Both the position numbers and the translations under genes were made by a program. A DNA stretch of 21,241 nucleotides, from contig DATNIT010000222.1 in NCBI GenBank assembly GCA_035604335.1, positions 1 through 21,241 of the forward strand, read 5' to 3'. Origin of the DNA: DASZHJ01 sp035604335. GTDB taxonomy: Bacteria > Pseudomonadota > Alphaproteobacteria > ATCC43930 > CGMCC-115725. This document shows positions 6,163 through 14,175 of the stretch, one piece after another (within the stretch, counting starts at the first letter, position 1; each line of letters begins with the position of its first letter). Under the pieces are notes generated by a model, which worked only from the letters and a program-made list of their open reading frames with translations, was not told the origin of the DNA and did no database searches.

Positions 6163-7200
6163 TTGCGAGCGCTGCACATCTACGTCTTGCTCGCGGCCGC
6201 GGCCCTCGTGCTCGTCTCCGCCGGCCAGCTCAATCCCTACTGGATGCACGTCGCGATCATCGCGATGTACTACGGTATCCTCGCGTCCAGCTGGTCGCTG
6301 CTCGCGGGCTCTGTCGGCTTGTTCTCGCTGAGCCACATGGCGTTCGCCGCGATCGGCGCCTACACGTCGCAGCTCCTGATCAACTGGTTCGGCATTCCGA
6401 TTCCCCTGGGGATGGTCGCGGGTGTCGTCATGTGCTGCGTCCTCGGCGGACTCATCGGCTGGGTCTGCCTGCGCATGAGCGGCCCATATCTCGCGATCTT
6501 CACCCTGGGTTTCTCCGAGATCGTCCGGATCACGATCGCGACCGAGGACGGCGTGACCGCCGGCATGGCGGGGCTGCACACCGATCAGCTCTTCCCGGAT
6601 GCCGCGACCCGGCTTCCCTATTTCTATACAGCGTTCGCGCTCCTCGCGGTGTCGCTCCTGCTCATGGGCTTGCTGGTGCGCTCGCGCTGGGGCTTGTTCC
6701 TGCGCGCGATTCGAGAGGACGAGCAGGCCGCGGCCGCATCGGGTGTCGCGGTGGCGCGCTTTCGGATTCTCGCCTTCGCCATCGCGAGCGGCTTCGCCGG
6801 GCTCGCCGGCGGATTCTACGCGCACTACATCACCATCATCACGCCCAGCATGGGCGACCTGAACGAGATGGCGAAGCTCGTGGTGATGTCCGTGATCGGC
6901 GGGATGGAGCGGCTGCCGACCGCTGTCGGCGGGGCATTCTTCGTGGAATTCCTGCTCGAGAAGCTTCGCGATCTCTCGGGCGTCCACTGGCATATCTCGA
7001 TCCTGGGGATCGAGCTCGAGCTCCAGAACATCGACCAATGGCGGCTGCCGGTCTTCGGCGTCTTGCTGCTGCTCACCATGCGCTTCGCCCGCAACGGGCT
7101 TCTGACGCCGATCTGGCTGCAATTCGTCCGACTGGGAGAGAAGCGCAGCAGGGCGCCGTCGGCGGCGCCTGACATCGGTCCAGAGGATTCCCGCGCATGA
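6163..7200 (+). CDS. livM: ABC importer inner-membrane permease, LivM family (system 1)
   Basis: The 345-residue protein has multiple membrane segments and the LivM hallmarks ILASSWSLLAGSVGLFSLSH (about 42-61), GPYLAIFTLGFSEIVR and the coupling loop GLFLRAIREDEQAAAASGV (about residues 178-196). A hydrophilic tail rich in Arg, Ser and Pro follows the last membrane segment. The start is TTG at 6163: no in-frame ATG or GTG lies between it and the preceding stop, and the first downstream ATG would cut off the first membrane helix. The stop overlaps the livG start by four bases (ATGA), indicating translational coupling. Confidence 0.88.
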   Translation: MRALHIYVLLAAAALVLVSAGQLNPYWMHVAIIAMYYGILASSWSLLAGSVGLFSLSHMAFAAIGAYTSQLLINWFGIPIPLGMVAGVVMCCVLGGLIGWVCLRMSGPYLAIFTLGFSEIVRITIATEDGVTAGMAGLHTDQLFPDAATRLPYFYTAFALLAVSLLLMGLLVRSRWGLFLRAIREDEQAAAASGVAVARFRILAFAIASGFAGLAGGFYAHYITIITPSMGDLNEMAKLVVMSVIGGMERLPTAVGGAFFVEFLLEKLRDLSGVHWHISILGIELELQNIDQWRLPVFGVLLLLTMRFARNGLLTPIWLQFVRLGEKRSRAPSAAPDIGPEDSRA

Positions 7201-7922
7201 GCGAGGGCGCCGAGCTCGTCCGCGGCAGCGGCCTCACCAAGCGGTTCGGCGGCATCGTCGCCAACGACGCCGTGGACTTCGTCGTCACCGAGGGCGATCT
7301 TGTTGGGCTCATCGGACCGAACGGCTCCGGCAAGACGACGCTCATCAACATGCTCACCGGCCACCTCGAGCCGGACGGCGGCGAGGTGGCCGTACGCGGC
7401 CGCCGCGTGAACGGCCGGGCTCCCCACATCTACGCCGCCATGGGCGTGGCGCGGACGTTTCAGCTGACGCAGCTCTTCGGCCGCATGACGGTGCTCGAGA
7501 ATCTGCTGGTGCCCGGGCTGACCCGTCCGCACTCGACGCGGGACGCCGTCGAGCGGAGCGCGCGCGGCTACCTCGCGTTCCTGAACCTCTCGCATGTGGA
7601 GCACCTCGACGCGAAGAATCTCTCCGGCGGTCAGCAGAAGCTGCTCGAGCTCGGGCGTTGCCTGATGCTGGAGCCCGCGATCTTATTCCTCGACGAGCCC
7701 TTCGCCGGCGTCCATCCGCGTCTGCGCGACGAGCTCATCACGCGGATCCAGGAGCTCCATGAGCAGGGCCGCACCTTTGTGGTGGTCGACCACGACATGG
7801 AGTCGATCCTGCGGATCTCGCAGCGGCTCGTCGTGATGGCCCGCGGAAGCAAGATCGCCGATGGGCCGCCGGCCGTCGTGCGGGCCGACCAGACCGTGCT
7901 CGCGGCCTATGCGGGGCTCTGA
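7197..7922 (+). CDS. livG: ABC importer ATPase, LivG family (system 1)
   Basis: The 241-residue protein shows the full ABC ATPase set: Walker A GPNGSGKT (40-47), the LivG-typical GVARTFQLTQLFGRMTVLEN (about 83-102), ABC signature LSGGQQK (142-148), Walker B with LDEP (165-168) and the H-loop histidine in VVVDHD (H199). It powers import from the cytoplasmic face together with LivF. Coupled to livM by an ATGA overlap, it ends one base before the livF start codon. No ribosome site stronger than the coupling signal is seen. Confidence 0.92.
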   Translation: MSEGAELVRGSGLTKRFGGIVANDAVDFVVTEGDLVGLIGPNGSGKTTLINMLTGHLEPDGGEVAVRGRRVNGRAPHIYAAMGVARTFQLTQLFGRMTVLENLLVPGLTRPHSTRDAVERSARGYLAFLNLSHVEHLDAKNLSGGQQKLLELGRCLMLEPAILFLDEPFAGVHPRLRDELITRIQELHEQGRTFVVVDHDMESILRISQRLVVMARGSKIADGPPAVVRADQTVLAAYAGL

Positions 7923-7923
7923 G

Positions 7924-8685
7924 ATGGCCGGCGAAACGAGCACCACGCCTTGGCTGGCCGCCCGCGGTCTGGTCGCGGGCTACCTGCCCGGCATCAACAT
8001 CTTGAGGGGCGTCTCGGTCGATGCCCTGCGCGGGCAGGTCCGCTGCGTGCTTGGCCCCAACGGCACTGGCAAATCCACGCTGCTGAAGGTGCTGTTCGGC
8101 TTCCTGCCGGCGCGCGAAGGCGAGATCCAGTTGGATGGGCGGTCCGCGCGCGGCATCCCCGCGCACGAGATGGGGCGACATGGTGTCGTCTACCTGCCGC
8201 AGCGTCCCAGCATCTTTCCTCACCTCAGCGTCGAGGTGAATTTGCGTCTGGGCGGCTGGCGATACAAGGGGGAGCGCGGCCGCGTCGACGACCTTGTGCG
8301 GAAGGCCTGCGACCAGTTTCCCGTCCTGTGGGAGCGGAGGGCGCAAGCCGCGGGCACGCTCAGCGGCGGACAGCAGCGCCAGCTCGAGATGGCGCGCAGC
8401 CTGATGCACGATCCCATCCTGTTTTTGATCGACGAGCCCACCGCCGGCATCGAGCCGCGCGTCGCCGGTCTCATTTACGAGATGATCAAGGGCCTCGCCG
8501 CGCAAGGGAAGGCGGTGCTCCTGGTCGATCAGAACATCAAGCGCGCGTTGGAGATCGCCGACTACGTCTACGTCATGCGCACGGGCACGGTCTTGTCCGA
8601 GGGCTCGCGGGAGGAATTCGGCGGCGATACCGAGGCGCTGGTCGCTCGCTGGCTTTACGCCAGCGGCAATGCCGCGCAGGCCTGA
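7924..8685 (+). CDS. livF: ABC importer ATPase, LivF family (system 1)
   Basis: The 253-residue protein has Walker A GPNGTGKS (44-51), the Q-loop region VVYLPQRPSIFPHLSVEVNL (about 88-107), signature LSGGQ (146-150), Walker B ILFLIDEP (165-172) and the H-loop position filled by Gln in LLVDQNI. A glutamine there is usual in LivF proteins (VEQN in many). The ATG at 7924 is chosen because it lies one base past the livG stop; the frame is open further upstream inside livG, but that part shows no family similarity. The last transporter gene of the operon, it is followed by a palindrome and the dioxygenase gene. Confidence 0.9.
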   Translation: MAGETSTTPWLAARGLVAGYLPGINILRGVSVDALRGQVRCVLGPNGTGKSTLLKVLFGFLPAREGEIQLDGRSARGIPAHEMGRHGVVYLPQRPSIFPHLSVEVNLRLGGWRYKGERGRVDDLVRKACDQFPVLWERRAQAAGTLSGGQQRQLEMARSLMHDPILFLIDEPTAGIEPRVAGLIYEMIKGLAAQGKAVLLVDQNIKRALEIADYVYVMRTGTVLSEGSREEFGGDTEALVARWLYASGNAAQA

Positions 8686-8709
8686 CGCGCTTTACCGTGG
8701 CGGTCTCGG

Positions 8710-8740
8710 GGACTACGCTCGCCGGCCTGCGGCGTAGTCC
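8710..8740 (+). promoter_or_regulatory. Perfect 9-bp inverted repeat before the dioxygenase gene
   Basis: GGACTACGC (8710-8718) pairs with GCGTAGTCC (8732-8740); CGC/GCG inside the loop can extend the stem. It ends 6 bases before the dioxygenase ribosome site (GGAG, 8747-8750). It could be an attenuator, an operator or an RNA processing site between livF and the dioxygenase; no T-run follows. Confidence 0.5.
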
Positions 8741-8757
8741 AGCAACGGAGTGACGCC

Positions 8758-9636
8758 ATGTCTCTCTTCCGTGGCAACAATGGTCCCCGGTTGAAGCACG
8801 TCGCCGAGGAGACCGCCCCGTATGATGCGATCACGGTGCAGAAACTGACGCCAACGGTCGGCGCCGAGATCGGCGGGGTCGATCTGTCGCGGCCGCTCGG
8901 CAACCGTGCGATGGCGGAGATCCATCGCGCCCTCGCCGAGAACCTCGTGATCTTCTTCCGCGACCAGGAGATGAGCCCGGAGCAGCACTTGGCCTTCGGC
9001 CGCCTGTTTGGCGATTTGCACGTCCACCCGGCGGCGCCCTCGGCGCCCGGCTTGCCCGAGCTCATGATCATCCATGCCGACAAGGACTCGCCGCGCGCCA
9101 ACGGCGAGGGCTGGCATAGCGATGTCTCCTGCGATACCGAGCCGCCGATGGGCAGCATCCTCTACATCAAGACGTGCCCTCCGCTCGGCGGCGATACGCT
9201 GTTCGCCAGCATGTATGCCGCCTACGAGGCCTTGTCCGATCGCATGAAGCAGTACCTCTCGGGGCTCACCGCGATCCATGACGGCGAGGGATATCGAGGG
9301 CAATACGCCAACTACGGTGTAAAGGACAAAGAGACCTATCCCCGTGCCGAGCACCCGATCATCCGGACCCATTCGGTCACCGGGAAGAAGGCCCTCTACG
9401 TGAATCGCGGCTTCACCCGGCACATCGTCGGCATTCCCGTCGACGAGAGCGACGGCATCCTGCGCTATCTCTACGACCACGCCGAGAATCCGCTCTTCCA
9501 GTGCCGCTTCCGCTGGCGCGAGAACTCCGTCGCGTTCTGGGACAATCGCTGCGTCCAGCACCGCGCCCTATGGGATTATTGGCCCCACACGCGCTCGGGC
9601 TACCGCGTCACGGTGAAAGGCGACCGCCCCGTCTGA
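8758..9636 (+). CDS. TauD/TfdA-family Fe(II)/2-oxoglutarate dioxygenase
   Basis: The 292-residue protein keeps the TauD fold motifs. The iron triad is H120 and D122 in GWHSDVSC and H268 in CVQHRA; the 2-oxoglutarate-binding arginine fits R279, 11 residues after H268 as in TauD. R283 matches the TauD position that binds the sulfonate. Comparing from memory with E. coli TauD, FGDLHVHP keeps its active-site histidine, but the residues at the positions of TauD Tyr73, Asn95 and Phe159 appear to be Ala, Gly and Gly. The substrate is therefore probably not taurine. The enzyme would hydroxylate a carbon next to a heteroatom and so split off sulfite, amine or another group, consuming O2 and 2-oxoglutarate. 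It is placed last in the importer operon, 72 bases after livF, with a good ribosome site. Confidence 0.88.
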   Translation: MSLFRGNNGPRLKHVAEETAPYDAITVQKLTPTVGAEIGGVDLSRPLGNRAMAEIHRALAENLVIFFRDQEMSPEQHLAFGRLFGDLHVHPAAPSAPGLPELMIIHADKDSPRANGEGWHSDVSCDTEPPMGSILYIKTCPPLGGDTLFASMYAAYEALSDRMKQYLSGLTAIHDGEGYRGQYANYGVKDKETYPRAEHPIIRTHSVTGKKALYVNRGFTRHIVGIPVDESDGILRYLYDHAENPLFQCRFRWRENSVAFWDNRCVQHRALWDYWPHTRSGYRVTVKGDRPV

Positions 9637-9648
9637 GCACCGGCGCAC

Positions 9649-9677
9649 GCGCGGTCACCGCGCCGCGGCTCCGCGGC
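9649..9677. terminator. Possible bidirectional terminator between dioxygenase and TetR genes
   Basis: Two GC-rich palindromes overlap the 18-base gap between convergent genes: GCGCGGT-C-ACCGCGC (9649-9663) and GCCGCGG-CT-CCGCGGC (9662-9677). They can form alternative short hairpins. No T-runs are present, and much of the second lies within coding sequence, so this is a weak call. Confidence 0.3.
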
Positions 9678-10332
9678 AGCCGTTCAAGAACAAGCCGACG
9701 GTATCGCGCGACCAGGCGTCGAGTTCGCCCTCGGTCATGGGCACGCCGAGACCGAGCGCGCGCCGCTGAGGTCCCGCGACCAGCATGAAGAGGAACTGGT
9801 CGGCGGCGAACACCGTGTCGCTCGGGCTCAGTCTCCCGGCCGAGACCTCGCGCTGAAGCAGAGCCGAGATCGCGCGCACCGCCTCGCCGCGCGCGCCCTC
9901 CCGGTTGACCGCCATCGCCAGTTCGGGGAACCGCGTGGCTTCCGCGAGGATCACCCGCTGGAGCGCGAGCGCCGGCGGCGACAAGGCCGCGCGCAGGATG
10001 AGCCGTCCGAGCCGCTGCAGGATCGTCTCGAGGCTGCCGCCCTCGAAGAACTGCTCCGGCGTCGTGTTCGGCGGGCGCAGGCGCTCCACCAGGCGATGGA
10101 CCACGGCGCCGAAAAGCTCGGCCTTGTCGCGAAAGCGGCTGTAGACGGTGCGCTTCGACATCCGCGCGCTCTTCGCCACCTCCTCGAAGCTGGTGGCGCC
10201 GTAGCCCTGGCTCAGGAACAAAGGCGTCGCGACATCGAGGATCCGGTCGCGGATCTGCTCCGCTTCCAGGCGAGGCGGTCGTCCGCCTCGCCTCCGCACC
10301 CCCGGCCGAGACGCACCCGCGCGGCTCGTCAT
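9655..10332 (-). CDS. TetR/AcrR-family transcriptional regulator (1)
   Basis: The 225-residue protein has a basic N-terminal arm (RRRGGRPPR), then the TetR DNA-binding domain: helix AEQIRDRILDVATPLFLSQGY and the helix-turn-helix TSFEEVAKSARMSKRTVYSRF (about 47-67), followed by KAELFGAVV. The C-terminal ligand/dimer domain resembles the AefR-like group (VILAEATRFPELA pattern). Expected role: repressor that responds to a small ligand. The gene follows the Pro/Tyr-rich protein gene by 32 bases on the same strand, so the two may share a transcript. The ribosome site AGGAG lies only about one base before the ATG, unusually close; a slightly different start is possible. It is convergent with the importer/dioxygenase operon. 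Confidence 0.88.
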   Translation of the reverse strand: MTSRAGASRPGVRRRGGRPPRLEAEQIRDRILDVATPLFLSQGYGATSFEEVAKSARMSKRTVYSRFRDKAELFGAVVHRLVERLRPPNTTPEQFFEGGSLETILQRLGRLILRAALSPPALALQRVILAEATRFPELAMAVNREGARGEAVRAISALLQREVSAGRLSPSDTVFAADQFLFMLVAGPQRRALGLGVPMTEGELDAWSRDTVGLFLNGCRGAAAR

Positions 10333-10364
10333 TCTCCTAGTCTGAGGCCGTCAGCCCGCCGTTG

Positions 10365-10703
10365 CTACCTGTCGTAGGGCGCGTAACCCGGCGGCGGCGG
10401 ATAGTAAGCGGGCGGAGGCGGGTAATAGCCGGGCGCCGGCGGATAGTAGCCGGGCGGCGGGTAATAACCCGGTGGCGGCGCATAGTAGGCCGGACCCGGG
10501 TAGTAGGCGGCCCCGGCAACCGCCCGGAACGGCAGGGTCGCGATCGTGGCGGCGCCGACGACCACCGCAGCCGCGGCCGCGAAGGGCCAGAACAGCGGGC
10601 CGCCATGCCAACGGTCATGATCGCGCCAAGCCCAAGCGGATGACACGGGCGCCACCGCGAGCACGGCAACCAACCCGCCGACGACCAACAGTCTGGATTT
10701 CAT
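10365..10703 (-). CDS. Secreted Pro/Tyr-rich repeat protein
   Basis: The 112-residue protein has a signal peptide (1-25, ending AWA), a His/Trp-containing linker (WRDHDRWHGG), a hydrophobic stretch (about 40-57, AAAAAVVVGAATIATLP), and a C-terminal tail of repeated YYPPPG/YYAPPPG units (about 67-108). Short secreted proteins with such low-complexity Pro-Tyr tails are common in alphaproteobacteria. Their function is not established; the tail may bind the cell wall or other proteins. The start is supported by GGGGAG about 6 bases upstream. It has its own promoter with a perfect -10 box and may be cotranscribed with the TetR gene behind it. Confidence 0.75.
   Translation of the reverse strand: MKSRLLVVGGLVAVLAVAPVSSAWAWRDHDRWHGGPLFWPFAAAAAVVVGAATIATLPFRAVAGAAYYPGPAYYAPPPGYYPPPGYYPPAPGYYPPPPAYYPPPPGYAPYDR
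10380..10505 (-). repeat. Degenerate tandem repeat encoding YYPPPG-type units
   Basis: This stretch encodes about six imperfect units of 6-8 residues with core YYPPP(P)G/A. DNA copies vary (GGCGGGTAATA, GGCGGATAGTA), so selection appears to act on the peptide and not on the DNA. Length polymorphism between strains is likely. Confidence 0.6.
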
Positions 10704-10759
10704 GGGTGTACTCCCCTGTGGCGGCGCCGACGCCCGGCGACCGAGGTCTTAATCTAAAA

Positions 10760-10787
10760 ATTATATCAGAAATCGAACGAAACGCAA
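10760..10787 (-). promoter_or_regulatory. Candidate promoter of the Pro/Tyr-rich protein gene, with overlapping palindrome
   Basis: On the minus strand, -35 TTGCGT (10787-10782), 16-base spacer and a consensus -10 TATAAT (10765-10760) lie in a locally AT-rich stretch. The expected leader is about 50 bases. An inverted repeat GAAACG-N9-CGTTTC (10779-10799) overlaps the -35 and could be an operator for one of the two neighbouring TetR proteins. Confidence 0.55.
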
Positions 10788-10866
10788 CGGTGCCGTTTCA
10801 TTACGTCACCGCGTCCTCGCCGGGGAAGCGGGACGCCGGGGCCGCGCCGAGCCCACGGTTCCAGAT

Positions 10867-10912
10867 TTGGCGTTATCTCAATTGACATGAATTTGTATTG
10901 GCGTTAGTGTCA
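10867..10912 (+). promoter_or_regulatory. Promoter/operator region of the second TetR gene
   Basis: A consensus -35 TTGACA (10882-10887), 17-base spacer and -10 TAGTGT (10905-10910) place the transcription start at about 10917, directly at the ATG (10918). A 9-bp direct repeat TTGGCGTTA occurs at 10867-10875 and 10898-10906 (31-base period, about three helical turns). A wide inverted repeat TGACA-N20-TGTCA (10883-10912) spans both hexamers. Autoregulation by the TetR protein is a reasonable inference. Confidence 0.6.
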
Positions 10913-10917
10913 CACAC

Positions 10918-11571
10918 ATGAAAATGAAGAAGCGCCGCTATGTGATGACCGCGCGCGCGGCCAAGGCCGAAGCGACGAAAACGCGGATCAAAGTTGCCGC
11001 GATGGAACTCTATTGCGACCGGCCGATCGAGGATTTCACGCTGGACGACGTCGCGGAGCGCGCGGGCACGACCGCGCAGACGATCCTGCGCATCTTCGGG
11101 AGCAAGGACGAGCTGGTCTATGCCGCGCTCGAGGAGATGGCGGCGAGCGGCGTCTACATCAAACCCGCTCCGCCCGGCGACGTGAAGGCCGGGGTGGCGG
11201 CGTTCTTCGACATCTACGAGACGGTCGGTGATCTCGTCATCCAGCGCCTCGGCGACGAGCGGCGCCTCCCCGGCTTGAAGCCGTCGCTGGACCAGGGACG
11301 AGAGAACCATCGCGACGGCGTGAAGAGCGTGTTTGCTCCGCAGCTTGAGCGAGTTCACGGCGGCGCCCGCACGCAGCTCCTCAACATCCTCGTCATCGCC
11401 ACCGATGTCTATGTCTGGAAGCTGCTGCGTCGCGACATGACGGTCAGTCGGCCGGCAGCGGAAGCGATCGTTCGACGGATGATTACGGGCGTCATCGACA
11501 TCACCACGGAGAAGACGGATGGCACGGATCCTCTGGCTGAATTGGTCGGGCGGCGGCAACCTACCGCCTAG
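10918..11571 (+). CDS. TetR/AcrR-family transcriptional regulator (2)
   Basis: The 217-residue protein starts with a very basic arm (KMKKRRYVM) and has the TetR domain: TRIKVAAMELYCDRPIEDFT, then the helix-turn-helix LDDVAERAGTTAQTILRIFG (42-61) and SKDELVYAALEEM. The rest is a helical ligand domain I cannot assign further. The predicted promoter would give a nearly leaderless mRNA starting at the ATG at 10918; ATGs at 10924 and 10945 are alternative starts. Its last 53 bases overlap the start of the glycosyltransferase gene in another frame, so the two are probably translated together. The likely role is control of the glycosyltransferase, with the glycosyl acceptor or a related compound as inducer. 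Confidence 0.88.
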   Translation: MKMKKRRYVMTARAAKAEATKTRIKVAAMELYCDRPIEDFTLDDVAERAGTTAQTILRIFGSKDELVYAALEEMAASGVYIKPAPPGDVKAGVAAFFDIYETVGDLVIQRLGDERRLPGLKPSLDQGRENHRDGVKSVFAPQLERVHGGARTQLLNILVIATDVYVWKLLRRDMTVSRPAAEAIVRRMITGVIDITTEKTDGTDPLAELVGRRQPTA

Positions 11572-12700
11572 CCTCGGAATTGCCCGCGTCCTGACCGCGC
11601 GTGGGCACACCGTCGCCTTCGCCGGGCGTCCTGAAATGGTGCCGCGGGTCAGAGCCGCCGGGTTCCGAGCCATCGAATTCACGCAGGCCTACGCGCAGGT
11701 CGATCGCTATCCGCAGGGACATTTCCTGACCCGCGCCTCCTGCTATCTCACCTCGCCCGCTGTCGCCGCGGAAGCGACGGCGCTGGTGGCCTCCGAGGCA
11801 CCCGATCTCGTCCTCATCGATGCGATGTTTCCCGCCGCCCTGGCGCAAGCGCCCGACTACGGATGCCCGACGGCGGTGGTTTGCCACACTTTCATTTTTC
11901 GCCAGCTCGACATGTGGCGGCAGATGATCGCGAAGCTCGATGGAATGCGCCGGCAGGCGGGTTTCGACGGCCTCCCGCCGGTCGATACGCTCTGGCGATC
12001 CCGAGACCGCATCATCTCCACGAGCCTCGGTGCATTCGACGCCGCCGCCGTGCCCGGCTGGGAGACCGTGCGCCACGTCGGCCCGGTGCTCGAGGACGAG
12101 AAGCATGCGGTTCGTGTCGAATTGCCCTGGACAGCAGAAGACCGGACGCCGCTCGTCCTCGTGAGCTTCAGCACCGGCTTCGAGCAGCGGTCGGTGGAGA
12201 AGCTTCAGCGCGCGCTCGATGCGCTGGGTAAGCTCGATGTCCATGTGGTCGCGACCACCGGCGGAATCGTCGGCCCGGGAGAGCTCATAGCACCCGAGAA
12301 CGCGATGGTGCTCAGCTACGCGGCTCATGATCCGCTCATCGAGCGGGCGGCCTTGGTCATGACACACGGCGGTCATGGCACCGCGATGCGCTCCTTGCTG
12401 CATGGCGTCCCCATGGTCGTCATTCCCGGCCTCGCGGGCGACCAGCCGTTCGTCGCCGCCGCCGTACAGGAGTGGGGCGCCGGCCGAAGCTTGCCCGGCG
12501 ACGCCGATGCCGACGCGATGAGGGCGGCGGCAAAGGAGGTGCTCGCCGACCCGTCCTATCGCTCGGCCGCCAAGCACCGCGCACAGGCGCTCGCGGGCGT
12601 GGACGGCGCGTCGAACGCCGCGGACGAGGTCGAGGCCCTGCTTAGGACAGGCGCGTCGATGGCGGCCATGGCCGACGGCCATCGTCAACAGGTCGCGTAA
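11519..12700 (+). CDS. GT1-family glycosyltransferase (macrolide/UGT-like)
   Basis: The 393-residue protein has the two-domain GT-B layout. The N-terminal acceptor domain includes ILWLNWSGGGNLPPSLGIA (Gly-rich loop, about 4-22) and a following GHTVAFAGRPEM. The C-terminal donor domain carries the GT1 signature MTHGGHGTAMRSLLHGVPMV (281-300) and the sugar-contacting DQPF (308-311). These features match bacterial UDP-sugar glycosyltransferases of the MGT/YjiC kind, which modify small hydrophobic acceptors such as macrolides, flavonoids, sterols or lipids. The usual HHGGxGT has T instead of the first H here. Its start overlaps the TetR gene and is backed by GGAGA six bases upstream. It converges with livF of system 2, with a 24-base gap. 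Donor and acceptor are unknown. Confidence 0.85.
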   Translation: MARILWLNWSGGGNLPPSLGIARVLTARGHTVAFAGRPEMVPRVRAAGFRAIEFTQAYAQVDRYPQGHFLTRASCYLTSPAVAAEATALVASEAPDLVLIDAMFPAALAQAPDYGCPTAVVCHTFIFRQLDMWRQMIAKLDGMRRQAGFDGLPPVDTLWRSRDRIISTSLGAFDAAAVPGWETVRHVGPVLEDEKHAVRVELPWTAEDRTPLVLVSFSTGFEQRSVEKLQRALDALGKLDVHVVATTGGIVGPGELIAPENAMVLSYAAHDPLIERAALVMTHGGHGTAMRSLLHGVPMVVIPGLAGDQPFVAAAVQEWGAGRSLPGDADADAMRAAAKEVLADPSYRSAAKHRAQALAGVDGASNAADEVEALLRTGASMAAMADGHRQQVA

Positions 12701-12724
12701 CAATCGCGCCCGCAAATCCCGCGC

Positions 12725-13431
<707 letters not shown>

Positions 13432-13432
<1 letters not shown>

Positions 13433-14175
13433 CAGGCTTGCGCCTCCACCTGCGCGCTCCCGAGATAGCACTCGAGCACGCGGGGGTCGCGGGCGACGGC
13501 GGCGGGCGCGCCCTCGGCGATCTTCTGGCCGTGATGCACCACCACGACATAGTCGGAGAGCGCCATCACCGCGCGCATGACGTGCTCGGTGAGCAGGATC
13601 GTGATGCCGGTCTCGCGCACGAGATCGCGGAAGCCCAGCACCATGGCGTCGATCTCGGCGGGACGCAGGCCCGCCATCACCTCGTCGAGGAGCAGCAGCC
13701 GCGGCTGCGTCGCGAGCGCCCGGGCGGTCTCCAGGCGCTTGCGCTCCGGCAGCGTCAGGCTGGCCGCCGGCACGCGTGATTTCTCGGCGAGGCCGAGCCG
13801 CGCGAGCAGCGCATTGGCGACCGCTCGCGCGGCGCTCATGGACGCCGCTCGCTTGAGCGCGCCCACCATTACGTTCTCGGCCACCGTCAGCGCGCCGAAC
13901 GGCTTCACCAGCTGAAAGGTGCGGGCGATCCCGGCATCGCAGACCTCGTGCGGCCGAAAGCCCGTGATGTCGCGCCCGTGGAAGCGGATGCGGCCGGTCT
14001 CCGGCCGGAACACGCCGGCGATGAGGTTGAAGATCGTGGTCTTGCCGGCCCCGTTGGGGCCGATGAGCGCCACGATGGCACCCTCCGGCACCTCGAAGCT
14101 CACGCCGTCCACCGCCTGGAGCCCGTGGAAGCGCTTGGAGATCCCGTCGATCGCGAGTAGGGGCCGCGCGCTCAT
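13432..14175 (-). CDS. livG: ABC importer ATPase, LivG family (system 2), divergent signature motif
   Basis: The 247-residue protein has Walker A GPNGAGKT (39-46), GIARTFQLVKPFGALTVAEN (about 82-101) and Walker B LLLLDEVMAGL (160-170) with an H-loop histidine in LLTEHVM. The canonical LSGGQ signature is replaced by LTLPERK (140-146), and DEP by DEV. This replacement is known in a subgroup of LivG proteins, so it need not mean loss of function, but it differs from LivG of system 1. The frame is open far upstream on the minus strand; the ATG at 14175 is used because it overlaps the livM stop by four bases (ATGA) and begins the conserved domain. Confidence 0.9.

Noticed and set aside
8758..9636. 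Naming the dioxygenase tauD (taurine dioxygenase).
   Set aside because: The fold and metal ligands fit, but residues matching TauD Tyr73, Asn95 and Phe159 seem replaced, and no TauABC transporter is present.
10380..10505. Regularly spaced repeats that might suggest a CRISPR-like array.
   Set aside because: The repeats are in frame, degenerate at DNA level and encode a Pro-Tyr peptide tail; there are no unique spacers.
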